Source: Chinchilla lanigera
Taxonomy: Eukaryota > Chordata > Mammalia > Rodentia > Chinchillidae
Reading direction: 5' to 3'
Assembly: GCF_000276665.1 (NCBI RefSeq)
Contig: NW_004955464.1
Span: 11,030,953-11,094,952 of the forward strand
DNA length: 64,000 nucleotides
A program made the translations under genes and the position numbers. Under the pieces are notes generated by a model, which did no database searches, was not told the origin of the DNA, and was given only the letters and a program-made list of their open reading frames with translations. Below are positions 1 through 9,451 of the stretch, piece by piece (within the stretch, counting starts at the first letter, position 1; each line of letters opens with the position of its first letter).

Positions 1-282
1 TGCCTTTTCCCATAGCAACCAGCCCACACCCACAATAGCTGTCTGAGAACATCCTCCCAGCCCAGGCTCAGCACAAACTCCTCCCAGAGAGTCTGGTGGG
101 GGTGAGGAAGCGAAGCAAATCAGTCCAGTGGTCACTCAACAGTAGCTCCAGGCCACGCAGAGAAGAGCCAGTAGAAACAGCCAGTGTCAGCACCCCGACA
201 TCTCTCTGTGTGGACTTCCCCACCATAAAGCACTTGCACATACTGCATAAGGCCCTTTCGTACATGAGGACATTGGTGCTTC
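1..282. other. Unique sequence, nothing recognised
   Basis: I see no repeat family, splice-like exon or RNA gene in this stretch. The short open frames have no recognisable domain. Confidence 0.5.
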
Positions 283-295
283 AAAAGCTAAGTCA

Positions 296-380
296 TCTGT
301 TACATACAGGTACCAGCTCCCCACAATGGCTGTAGTCATCGTATACTACAAACATGTACTAATAAAAACAAAACCTAACA
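296..380 (+). mobile_element. Very short 5'-truncated LINE-1 3' end
   Basis: The 85 bp resemble the 3' terminus of the LINE-1 copies ending near 9386 and 18395: a GTAC-containing motif, a CCCCAC block, then TACTACAAACATGTACTAAT and an A-rich tail. The 13-bp sequence aaaagctaagtca flanks it at 283-295 and 381-393. This is a perfect target-site duplication, so this is a retrotransposed fragment rather than chance similarity. Confidence 0.75.
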
Positions 381-393
381 AAAAGCTAAGTCA

Positions 394-1439
394 CTTCTCC
401 AAGATGACACAGGAAATAACCAAGAAGGCAGGTGTTCCCGGAAGCATTCCAGAAGGTGAAGACAGATTGGCCCTGCCTGGTCAGTGTAAGGACTGACATA
501 TCCCTTATGTAACGCTGGTGCTGACTGGGACAGGGATGGAGGCATGAAGGTCATCAAAGAGTTGGGTGTCTTCCAGGAGGAACAGACTCAATGGCAGGAG
601 CAGGTAATGCCCAGGGAGAACCCTGCCATCAGCACATTTGGGGGTTCTGGAAAAGCAATCAGAGCATTTGACCTCCACTTCTTAGACAGAACCTCAGGGG
701 ACTGGCTTGAACTCTGCCAGCTGCAAGCCTACATTTGCCCATTTGTGAGCAGACAGCCCTTCATGACTGTGAAAAGCAGCAAAAGTGCCACTTTCTGGGC
801 CTCGGTCTCCCCTTCTGCAGAGTCCTCTCACTGTTGTCCAATCACTGGCTACATGAGGCCATATTCTGAACGCTAGACCTTGATCTAGACCAATGCATTG
901 CTGGGGGGAAGGGGAGATTACAGATAGGGGGTGCTGGAGTCAGACCCTGGGACCCAGTGCTGCCCTGGACACCTCACCTACAGCAAGGGACAGCAGCAAG
1001 TACCCCCTGGGGTCTGTGCCCAGTAAACCAGACAACCTCCATGAAGCACCAAATCCTGCCCAAGAACTGCCCTCCATAAATGGAGCTTCCTCCTCTCCCT
1101 CTTGCTTTGTCCAAGAGAACAGCCGCAGACAGCCATGGCTCAGGGCAGATGATGCCAGGGCTGGAGATCAGTCCCCTCGTGGTACCATGATGGTTTGGGC
1201 CAGACAAAAGGAACTTTTCCAAGCTCACAAGGCCCAGCCAGGCGTAGCAGTCAGCTATCAGCCCACAGGACCCATCCAAGGGACCCCTGCCCCAATCATA
1301 TTGCTGTGAGAGTCGTGGGGACCTTCGTACTTGGTGTCAAGGGTCTTACTCTTCTCAGTTTCCAAAGAACATTCAAGAAACGCAATCCAGTCATATCTGC
1401 GTCACATCTCTACTGCCTATTGCTTTGAGAGGCAAGTGT
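394..1439. other. Unique sequence, no supported gene
   Basis: Open frames occur on both strands (for example about 893-1309 +), but none has a domain, repeat structure or consistent splice context. I recognise no interspersed repeat. Confidence 0.5.
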
Positions 1440-1765
1440 GTTATTTGTGATTTCTGACATCCACCTCCTCCCCAAGCCCCTACCCCTTTTCCTGTTTGGC
1501 CTGTGAATTGGAAAGGGCTGTAAACAGGCAGGCGGGCTCCTCACCCCCAGGCGGGCCTGTCAGCCAGCCAGGGCAAAGGTAGGGCCCAGGGGACCCCCAC
1601 CCCCACCCGCCCCACGCAGCCCAGCTGAAGAACTTGTAAAGACAGGATTTGTTTGTTTTTTTGGATCTGGCTCAGGATCTGGCTGAGGCCAGGCCCTTTG
1701 GGGAAAAGCAACTTTTAAATAAATGCTTCAAGATTGTGCAAACATTTCAGTAGTACTGGAGGCCT
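1440..1765. other. Possible non-coding regulatory block
   Basis: A pyrimidine-rich, C-rich left half is followed by an AT-rich right half with TTTGTTTG and TTTTAAATAAATG. A short direct duplication (ggatctggct near 1663 and 1675) is present. No repeat family is evident. Any regulatory role is inferred from composition only. Confidence 0.2.
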
Positions 1766-2024
1766 GGCGTTCTGGGTCAGAGAGAGAAAAAAAATACCCG
1801 TCAATCACTCTAGAGATGAAAACCTGATAGCCAAGGGGTGGGTGAGGACGAGGGCTTGGGTTGCAAATCTCCGTTGTGGCTGGCTGAGACAGAACTACAC
1901 TTAAGCCCTCTCTCAAAAAATCATTTGCATGTTAATCAATAGAGCAGCCCTGCTTGACAGGCAGAGAGCACAAGGCGCTCGCAATAAGATCCGTGCAATG
2001 CGTGCAGAAAGGATGCAGCTCAAA

Positions 2025-2190
2025 GGCAGACAGAACTGGTTTTCTGCCCTGGCTCTGCCACTAATTAGCTCTATAGTTATGGGTACATTATTGGGTATCA
2101 TTTGTCCTCAGTTTCCTCATTGGTAGAATGGGGTTTCAAAAGCAATCTCATGAAGATGTGAGAATTAAATAAAATACAGGCTGCAACATA
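2025..2190 (+). repeat. MIR SINE, sense
   Basis: The order typical of MIR is visible: a CTGGCTCTGCCACTAATTAGC-like segment, then CCTCAGTTTCCTCATTGGTAGAATGGGG, then a GTGAGAATTAAAT tail. It is strongly diverged, as expected for an ancient mammalian SINE. Confidence 0.75.
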
Positions 2191-2234
2191 AAACCCGGCC
2201 TGAAGCAAAAGCGTAATAATTAATAATATCAATG

Positions 2235-2335
2235 TTATTCACTGCCATTTATGGAGCATTTTCTGTGAGCGAGGACTTGCATATGCTTTCAGTGATCCTC
2301 AGGCATCCACAGCACATCCTAAGCACCTACTCCAC
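2235..2335 (-). repeat. MIR/L2 fragment
   Basis: The pattern of a sequence ending in ggagcattttctgtgagc followed by a GATCCTCA-like block resembles the antisense MIR or L2 3' region. It is short and diverged. Confidence 0.4.
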
Positions 2336-3580
2336 TCTAGCTCCCTGCTGGCCAGGAGGAGCTGACTCTGACCTTGGGACTCAGGATCACAAAGCCAGGA
2401 TGCTCCGAGCTGGGCCAGAGAAAGGCATACAGTGCATGATGCAGACAGAGATGGCTCTGCCTGCTTCTGGGAAGAGGGCCACAAGGGACAGCAAAGGCTC
2501 TGAAGCAGGCTTTGGACGCAGGCAGAATGTAGGGGGTGGTCACTGGGAAGAACAGCTAGCAAAGGTAGACTGGAGCCAAAGAACAAAGCATCTTTCACTT
2601 GGAGTGTCTATTTGGCTCCCCAGGCCAGGGGACCCCAGGCCAGCATCTGCCCCTGCTCAGTATCCCTGGCTCGTTCTCATTGCGGCTGTGTGACTAAGGC
2701 AGTGGCCCAGCCTCTCTGAGTGCGGACCTCTGCAGGGCCTGCCTCAAAGGGCTGCCAGAGGTGAGACAGTGCTGAGAAGGTTAAAGTGCTCCACCAACAC
2801 CAGATTCCGTTACTTTACTGTGTGCACAGATGCGTACACGTGCGCACGCGCACACACGCAGTACTCCAGAATCTGAACAGCCTGGCTTGGGACCTCAGCT
2901 TCCCTGTTCTCTGTGGTATGAGCCAAGGAGCGCTAGACACCATACAATCAAAGCCACAGTGCACCACCTGGCCTGCAGAAGGAACAGGTGGCAAAGTTCT
3001 CATCCAGCACATCCACAAACTCAAAGGACCTCTTCCTCTGTCAGAGAGAAACTTCCACCCACCCTGGCAAATTCATGACATTATGCAGCTCAGAGATCAA
3101 ACCCCACCCCCACATACAGGGAAACTGAGGTTTGAGGGAGGAAAGTAGCATATCTCGCTTGGAAGCAGAGAAGCACAAGGAAAGAAGCTCCCAGGAATGT
3201 CAGTGCTTGTGTTAAGCCGTGGAGAGTGAGTGGGATCACACAGGTGGACGTGCATTTCAAGCTCAAGAAACAGGAGAGCAAGCATCCAAAGACATCACTG
3301 AGGAACCTGCGGGAAAGAATGGTCACCCTGCCTGTTGCGGTCTGTGCTGCAGAAGAAGCCAGAGAGATGGTGGGTCCAAGCAGGACGAGCCCTGGGGGCA
3401 TGTCTGGGATCTGCATGTTCTTGAGAGCCAACGGGAGCCCAGGGCTGAAGGGCAGCCATGCAGGGCCTGATTTTAGAAAGAATCCTATTGCAGGGAAGCA
3501 GGTGTGACCTAGACTGTGCCTAGGGTGGGGGTGGGGGCAATCTGAGCGATGCTGAGGAGATGGGTCTCTATGAGCATTTA
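2336..3580. other. Unique sequence with a Z-DNA-prone tract
   Basis: Apart from the alternating tract at 2831-2860 and a MIR-like scrap near 3115-3150 (GGGAAACTGAGG), I recognise nothing. Several overlapping open frames at 3090-3656 look like non-coding shadows. Confidence 0.45.
2831..2860. repeat. Alternating purine-pyrimidine tract (CG-rich)
   Basis: Thirty consecutive bases alternate pyrimidine and purine without a break and include six CG dinucleotide steps. CG/CA alternation is the classic sequence type for left-handed Z-DNA under negative supercoiling. Whether it forms in the cell cannot be judged from sequence. Confidence 0.8.
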
Positions 3581-3582
3581 TG

Positions 3583-3772
3583 CTCACCGGGATGTGGAGA
3601 TGCATTTCTGGGAGACCGAGGCAGGCAGACTGCAAGTTCCACCCAAGCTTTGGCAACTTAGTGACTTACTGAGTCCCTGAATCAAAATTTTAAAAAAAAT
3701 TTAAAGAACTGGGGATTAGCTCAGTGTGAAGACCCTGGGTTCAATCCCCAGAACCAAATAACAAAACAGAAC
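3583..3772 (+). mobile_element. B1-dID composite SINE (diverged)
   Basis: A B1-like left part (GGGAGACCGAGGCAGGCAGACTGCAAGTTC, then GGCAACTTAGTGACTTA) is joined through an A-rich linker to an ID-like right part with box A (GGGGATTAGCTCAGTG) and box B (GGGTTCAATCCCC). The same composite occurs at 49465-49640. It is an RNA polymerase III-type SINE with no coding capacity. Confidence 0.75.
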
Positions 3773-4239
3773 CAAAGAAAAAAGCAAGAGCAAGTGTTCC
3801 CTAGAGGAAAAAGTAGAGGTGGAGATAGAGCGGGTATGGAGGAGACAAGAGCATGGGAAGGTTGGGGTCTGTCACACCAGAGCCACGCTCCACTCGGGAC
3901 TGCGTAAACTGGGATGAGAACAGAGCAGATGCTCAGAACACGGGGCTTCCTCGCCCCGCCCTGCCCCTCCACGAAGTCCTGCACCTCCGCCTGTCCCAAG
4001 GGCCTGCCCACTCTCCGTCCCTTCCCAGTAAGAAGGCCAAGGCCTCCAGCCCACACCAGGCGGCCCAAGAGACAGGGTGGGGAAAGCCCAGCTCCCTTCT
4101 CAAGCAGAGGGTGCGGGGTAGACAAGTCAGCTGGCAACGCCCCGACTCTTCCTCCAACTTTACCTCCTTCCCTCTTTCGGGCTCGTCTGCTCCTGGCCAG
4201 GGCTGCCCTCTGGCTCTCACAGGGTGCCTCTGAGCCGGC

Positions 4240-5170
4240 CCCCTCACCTCTCGGGCCCTCAGGCTCCTCCTCTGCCGAGGGAGGTGGCAATCCTAGCGGC
4301 GAGCGGGGCTGCTGCGCTCCTCCAATGAAAGGGCTGGCAGGTGCCACGCCCAGAGGGCGGGCGGCGCGGGTTCCTCCGGGTAAAGGATTTCTCGCCCCAC
4401 GCACACCAGCCGCACAATCCTCCCCGGCGCAGCGCCACGCTGGCGGGAGGAGGGTGGCACCCTCACCTTCACCCTGGGTTCCCTCGGCGCAGTCGGGGTG
4501 GCAGGATTTGAACCCGGATCCGAGGACTCCCACGCAGCCGCGGTCGGCCGCCTCTCCGCCCTCCTCCCCTGCCGCCCGCGCTCCTCCCCTGCTCCTCCGA
4601 GCTCAAAGGCGCGACACCTGGAGCGGTCGCAGCCGCCCGCCCGGCGGCCTGGGCCTCATTACGGCCGGCCCTTATCGCGGCGTGCATCACATTATTTCAT
4701 TTCAAAGAATCCACAGAGAAGCCGGTCCCCGGCCGACAACAGAAAGTAAAAACACAGCTGACTCCCATTAGGGCCCTCTCACAGGCTCCGCGTGAGGTAA
4801 TGAAATATGGAAGCGGTGAGATATGTAATGCTTTATTAAGCGGTCTCAGCTACAACGGCGTGCATGCCAATTACGCCTGCAGGCTACCGCCCGCCCCCGG
4901 CCGGGACCACCCAGCGCGCGCCCGGCCCGCGCCCCGGACGGCCCAGAGGAGAGGGGAGGAGGGGAAGGGAGAGAGGAGGAGAGAGCCGGCCGCGGAGGGG
5001 AGGGGCCGGGGAGCCGGAGGACGGAAGAGGCAGAGAGGGGGGGGTGCAGGGAGGGGCCGCGGAGGTGCCCGGTGCCCTCCCGCGGGCTGTGGCAAATAGC
5101 AGGGCCACCTTAAGGCCCTGGGAGGCCAGGTGTCTGCGGCACAGCGACGAGCCCTGGGAATCCGAGAGCG
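4240..5170. promoter_or_regulatory. CpG island
   Basis: CpG density rises sharply from about 4240 and stays high to about 5170, while the flanks are CpG-poor. It contains a strongly purine-rich stretch (about 4940-5060) with several G-runs of four or more that could form quadruplexes. No clear first exon or splice donor was identified. The long open frames here (for example 3914-4771) reflect stop depletion in GC-rich DNA. It could be a promoter, an orphan CpG island or a developmental enhancer. Confidence 0.75.
4630..4880. promoter_or_regulatory. AT-rich, homeodomain-motif core inside the CpG island
   Basis: In otherwise GC-rich DNA this block holds CTCATTACGG, CACATTATTTCATTTCAAAG, CCCATTAGG, GGTAATGAAATATGG, TGTAATGCTTTATTAAGC and GCCAATTACG. 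The repeated ATTA/TAAT cores suit homeodomain factors. Such an island with a low-CpG, motif-dense core is typical of deeply conserved developmental enhancers. Conservation is my inference and was not measured. Confidence 0.4.
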
Positions 5171-5416
5171 AGAGACAGGGCTGAGAGCCCTACGAAACAG
5201 AAAGGCAAGAGCCAGAAGTAAGGCTCAGAGAGGGAAAGATGAGCTGAGCGCGGGAAGCCAGGCCTCCCGTTTGCTGTGCCGGCTTCTTTTCTACCAAACT
5301 GCCTCTTAGCTTCCTGAATCCCTGATGCGGTCGAAAAGGGACAATTCCAGCATTTGCGAAACGTTCTTGTTTTACACTGACTTTCTACGATGAAATCCTC
5401 TGTCCGCCCCCACCCT

Positions 5417-5418
<2 letters not shown>

Positions 5419-5454
<36 letters not shown>
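5419..5454. repeat. (GT)18 microsatellite
   Basis: An uninterrupted run of 18 GT units, likely polymorphic in length. Confidence 0.95.
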
Positions 5455-5456
<2 letters not shown>

Positions 5457-5489
5457 ACATCTACACACACTGGCTGATCCCAGGGTTGC

Positions 5490-5685
5490 CCAAGAATACC
5501 TCATGCATTCGGTGAATGTGGACTGAGTTCTTACCTGGCCAGGTGCTAAGGAAACAACAAAACACTCATGCCCCTGCCCTGGAGGAGCTCAGCCTGACAG
5601 GAAAATGACACCGAAACCAGTGACAGGCCAGGCAGCAAGGGAGGGCCCGAGACACAATCAGCTCTGCCCAAGAGGTCAGGGTGCC
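5490..5685 (-). repeat. L2 LINE fragment, antisense
   Basis: The antisense L2 3' pattern is visible: GCATTCGGTGAATGTGG, then a CCAGGTGCTAAGG-like block, then CTGCCCTGGAGGAGCTCA. L2 is an ancient CR1-clade LINE, and no coding frame survives. Confidence 0.65.
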
Positions 5686-6055
5686 TGTGCAGAGTCCTGT
5701 GGGGTGAACAGGAGTCACCCTAGAGGACAGAGCCCTGAGACGCCCACTGGAAAACTGGAAGTCCTGGGCGCCCACGACTCATCCAAGGAAACTGCTGGTG
5801 GCTTCTCGGGCACATGGAGCAGGACACATGTGAGCCAGAGCTGAGGGACAGGATAGCAGGGGAGGTTTCGAGTTGAACTGTTTGGATCACTGGAAGTCAG
5901 GGCTCATTCATCTCTCAATAGTTACTTTTCTTCTCATCCTGCTCTCAGTAGGATTTCTCCAGGTCATTCATACTGCTAAAGTAGGAAGGTCCTGACCTCT
6001 GCTTCTACCACACTGGTGTCAGTAACCCTACTTGATAGATGAGGGTCTGGAAGTC
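5686..6055. other. Unique sequence, nothing recognised
   Basis: No gene, RNA or repeat was recognised. Confidence 0.45.
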
Positions 6056-6190
6056 ACTTTTGTGTCACACAGCAAAAATATCCTTCACCTATTTTGAGCT
6101 TAGTATATGGCAGATGCTACACTGAGCACATTGTGTATGTTTAATAGCTCATTTGATCCTCAAAGGAACTGTATGAGAAAGACTGCTAAA
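6056..6190 (-). repeat. MIR SINE, antisense
   Basis: TGAGCTTAGTATATGGCAGATGCTACACTGAGCAC followed by TAATAGCTCATTTGATCCTCAAAGGAAC is the antisense MIR core order. Confidence 0.65.
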
Positions 6191-6679
6191 ACGCTCTAAG
6201 GTCTTCCACTCGTCATGTCTTCGGATGTGCTGCTCGTCCTGCCTTACAAGCCTTCTTCCCTCTTTACCTGGTGTATTATTTAGGCTTCCAACTGAGTAAC
6301 AGGCTACAGACAGAGGAGCCCACACACAGTGGTCATATAGGATAGAAGTCCGCTGTCTCATGGGATCCTTTGCAAAAGGCATGGGGTCCCCTGTGGGGGG
6401 CAGCTGTGCTCAGCAAAGTCATCCAAGAGCCCAGGTTCTTTCTATTTTGTTGCTCTTCTCTCCTCTCATGGCCAAAATGTGTTCCTCCACACCCCACCTC
6501 TAGGAAGTAGTAGCAAACAACTTTATTTCCACTCACCCAGCGTGGAAATGCAACCCCACAACTTCCCCAGTTGCGAGGGATGATGGTGACTATCATCTCT
6601 AGCTCCATAGCCATGCATTCTGCTGAGTCTGAGAGGATTATTTTATTAAAAGGACAAAAAAAGAATAGAACCAGGAAAA
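6191..6679. other. Probable ancient repeat debris, family not identified
   Basis: The stretch has a TCATGGCCAAAATGTGTTCCTCCACACCCC-like segment and a GGGATGATGGTGACTATCATCTC segment. These resemble old LTR or DNA-transposon debris but cannot be named by eye. No coding sequence is supported. Confidence 0.3.
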
Positions 6680-6870
6680 TAGGCCCCATACTCTGTCCCC
6701 CCTACTCATCTTTCATAATCCAGTTTGAACCCTATTTCCTTCATGAAGCCTTCCTGGCTTCCTCCCCGCAAAAATTAGTTGCCCACTACTCTGCACTCCT
6801 ACTGCCTCTTATGTTTGTGGCTTTATGCTTCTCAGCAAATGAGCCTGACTCTCCAGCCAGCCTTTGAGCA
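6680..6870 (+). repeat. L2 LINE fragment, sense
   Basis: CTTCATGAAGCCTTCCTGGCTTCC followed by a pyrimidine-rich block and a CTTATGTTTGTGGC segment matches the sense L2 3' region. It is heavily diverged. Confidence 0.6.
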
Positions 6871-6894
6871 GCTGTTTGCTCATCTGCAAATTGC

Positions 6895-7115
6895 AAGCAC
6901 TGTATATCACGAGCACTCACTATGTCCCAGGCAACGGGCTAAGCAAACTTTATGTAGAAACTCATTTACTCTTCCCATACTTGGGGGTTCCTTCACCTGT
7001 AAATGGGCATAATGATGATACAGAGCTAGTAGAATTGCTGTGGGAATGAAAAGAACTAGTACTGAGATGGGTATTGAGTACATGCTCAATTAATAGTGAC
7101 TCATATTATTGTGTG
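6895..7115. repeat. Two MIR segments in opposite orientation
   Basis: 6900-6985 reads as antisense MIR (GAGCACTCACTATGTCCCAGGC, then AAACTCATTTACTCTTCC). 6985-7110 reads as sense MIR (TTCCTTCACCTGTAAATGGGCATAATGATG, then GTACATGCTCAATTAATAG). The head-to-head arrangement suggests two independent insertions or an ancient inversion. Confidence 0.6.
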
Positions 7116-7295
7116 AGTATGAATTGGTGAATGTACCAGTGTAAGGGCTTCATCTAACTGTAGGCTAAGCAGCAAATGTTAACCCCATTCCTGGGTGTGT
7201 AGGACCTAGAAGTGCAAGGTCAAAAGGCTTTCAGTAAGATGAGAAGTACTATAGATACAGAATACCACAGTCCTGGGAACCACTGTTGTGTTCTT

Positions 7296-7388
7296 TATTT
7301 TTTGAGTTTTTTTGGTACCGGGAATCGAACTCAAGACCTTGCACATGCCAGGCACGGACTTGTGCCACTGAGCTATATCCCCGGCCCT
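7296..7388 (-). mobile_element. ID SINE, antisense
   Basis: The reverse complement reads GGGGATATAGCTCAGTGGCA, a box B region and TTCGATTCCCGGTACC with a poly-A tail, seen here as the T-run at the left end. ID elements derive from a tRNA-like or BC1-like RNA polymerase III gene. Several CpG sites are lost, so this copy is moderately old. Confidence 0.9.
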
Positions 7389-8297
7389 GAACTACCATTG
7401 TTAATCACTTTCCCCTTGGGTAAGAAGCTAGCTTGCCCAAGCTAGCCAGAATCAAGGCTCAGACCAGTCTGAGTTCAGTGCTGCACTGCCTCCCAAAATG
7501 CTGCTTAGTATATATTTTTCATACAGTGGGGAAGGTATTGGCCAGATACATGCATAAATGCTGCATGCATATGACAGCCACAGAACACTATGGCTTAGGC
7601 ATGTAGGCTATTTAAGATACTACTGTTACCTAGTGGCTGTAAGCAGTATTGCAGGCATAAACGCTGAAGGCAAAAGCATCCCAGCATCAATTTTTTTTTC
7701 TGCCCACCCACTGCTCAGCATCAATTTTGAAGGGCTTTAATATATTATATTAGATCAGAACCTTCACAAAACATTCTCTTTCTTATCCATAGACAACACC
7801 ACGCTATTTCCATTATTCTTGGCCACAAGCATTTCCTAGATGTGTTCTTATTTGCACTTTAGGATTTCCAAATTCAGCCTTTATCACAGTAATGGGCCAG
7901 CCTCTATGGGGAGGAGAAAATGACCCAGCATATGACATGTGTGTGCAGTGTTACTTTAGTTGTGTGACCTGAGTGGGAAGGGTAACAGAGCTGACTGTTA
8001 ATGCAAGTTTGAATCCTAATTATTGCTTTAAATATCCTAGACAGTATTTCATTCCACATAAAAATAAAGTTACTGTGTATGGGAGAGACAGCCTGTCACC
8101 CACCTGTCATTCCAGTTTCTAGCAGTAAAAACCACCCAGTCTCTAATCTACAGAATGAGAAAAAATGTTTGCCAGCTACTCTTGGGACAGAGTACTAATA
8201 TCTAGACTATATAAAGAACTAAAATAAAATAAAAAATGCAATCAAAATGAACAGTTAACATGCGTACTTTTCAAAAAAAGTACAAAATGGCCAATAG

Positions 8298-8635
8298 AAG
8301 GCAGGCATGGTGGTGCATACCTGTAATCCCAGCACTCAGGAGGCTGAGGCAGGAGGATCATTGCGAGTTCGAGGCCAGCCTGGCCTCAAACTCACTGAAA
8401 GTGAGTTCAAGACTAGCCTGAACTGGGGGCTGGGGATTTAGCTCAGTGGCACAGCGCCTGCCTGGCAAGTGTGAGGTCGTGAGTCCAATTCCCAGTCCCA
8501 GAAAAAAAAAAAAGGAAGTATCACACAGAACTCCATTGGCATGTATGACCAGTGCATGTTAATGGAACAAAAAAAAAAAAAAGACTAGCCTGAACTGTAT
8601 AGTGAGACCTTGTCTCAAAAAGACAGGAAAAAAAT
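8298..8635 (+). mobile_element. B1-type SINE with internal duplication, split by an ID insertion
   Basis: The element has a 7SL-derived head (GGCAGGCATGGTGGTGCATACC, CTGTAATCCCAGCACTCAGGAGG) and the repeated segment GAGTTC(G/A)AG(G/A)C(C/T)AGCCTG present twice, typical of this genome's B1. Its right end (gtatagtgagaccttgtctc) resumes at 8597 after the nested ID insertion. The element lies in the LINE-1 between ACAAAATGGCCAATAG and AAAAATGGTCATCG, consistent with a diverged target-site duplication. Confidence 0.9.
8425..8580 (+). mobile_element. ID SINE insertion carrying an extra 3' segment
   Basis: The ID body (about 8425-8501, with box A TAGCTCAGTGG) is followed by a 12-base A-run at 8502-8513, then about 55 bp of non-ID sequence (8514-8568), then a second A-run ending at 8580. 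The whole unit is bounded by exact 16-bp duplicates aagactagcctgaact at 8409-8424 and 8581-8596, both made from the host B1. One insertion event therefore delivered the ID, the first A-tract and the extra sequence together. This is the signature of polymerase III read-through and 3' transduction. Confidence 0.88.
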
Positions 8636-9401
8636 GGTCATCGTACATGAAAAATTGTTCAGCATCTTTGGCATTAGAGAAATGTAAATTAAAACAACAC
8701 TAAGATTCCATCTTATCCCAGTAAGAATGGCTATTCTCAAGAAATCAAATAATAATAAATGCTGACAAGGCTGCAGGGGAAAATGAACCCTCCTACATTG
8801 TTCATTGGAATGTAAACTAGTATAACCACTATAGAAATCAGTATGGCGTTTCCTCAAAAAGTTACAAATAGAAAGTTAATTTAATCCTGCTATACCTCTT
8901 CTAGATATGCTCCCCAAAGAATTAAAGACATCATATTACAGTGATACATGTGTGCTCCTGCTTATAGTAACACGACTCCTTTGAAGTGACCTATGCCCAT
9001 CACAGATGAATGGATAAAGAAAATATGTTGTATATACTCAATAGAGTACTACTCAGCCACAAAAAGGATGAATTTGAGTCATTTATAAGAAAATGGATGC
9101 ATCTTGAGGCCATACTTCTAGGCAAAATAAATCAGACACAGTTAAATATTACATGGTTCTTCCTGTATAAGAAACACAAAGTATAAATAATTTAAAGAGC
9201 AAAATAAAAGGTAGGTAATAGAAAACAGGAAGATAGACTTTGTGGAGGTAGGAAGGAGATCTGGGGATGGAGAGGTACAGAAGGGAGGAGAATAAGGGAA
9301 AAGGGAAAGTAAAAAGGATCAATATGTGATATGTACATGTACCAATTCCCCGCAGTGAATTTATTTACTATATATCACAAACATAAAAAACACTTGGTCT
9401 C

Positions 9402-9436
9402 CCGGTACCGGAGAAAAACCAAAAAAAAAAAAAAAC
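9402..9436 (+). mobile_element. 35-bp insertion made only of an ID 3' terminus
   Basis: The insertion consists of ccggtaccggagaaaaacc, identical to the 3' end of the young ID copies (compare 63872-63972 and 36564-36663), plus an A-tail. It is bounded by a perfect 15-bp duplication aaaacacttggtctc at 9387-9401 and 9437-9451. It is an extremely 5'-truncated retrotransposition. Confidence 0.88.
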
Positions 9437-9451
9437 AAAACACTTGGTCTC

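Larger units (their letters stand above)
8160..9386 (+). mobile_element. LINE-1 3' fragment (ORF2 C-terminal part and 3' UTR)
   Basis: Typical LINE-1 ORF2 3' sequence is visible: GCCAGCTACTCTTGGGACAGAG, CTACATTGTTCATTGGAATGTAAACTA, TATAGAAATCAGTATGG, GATGAATGGATAAAGAAAATATG, and AAATAAATCAGACACAG. It ends in a GTACATGTACC / CACAAACATAAAAA 3' UTR also present at 296-380 and 18300-18395. Stops and frameshifts are dense, so it is dead. A B1 (8298-8635) interrupts it, and an ID element interrupts that B1. A 35-bp ID terminus sits at its 3' tail. Confidence 0.9.

Noticed and set aside
4496..4530. tRNA-like phrase GGATTTGAACCCGGATCC in the CpG island
   Set aside because: A short T-arm-like sequence without the rest of a tRNA, probably a MIR or chance remnant.
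3721..4771. Overlapping open frames of 270 codons (-) and 285 codons (+)
   Set aside because: They lie across the CpG island, are open on both strands in several frames at once, and are rich in Pro, Arg, Ala and Ser. This is stop-codon depletion by composition.
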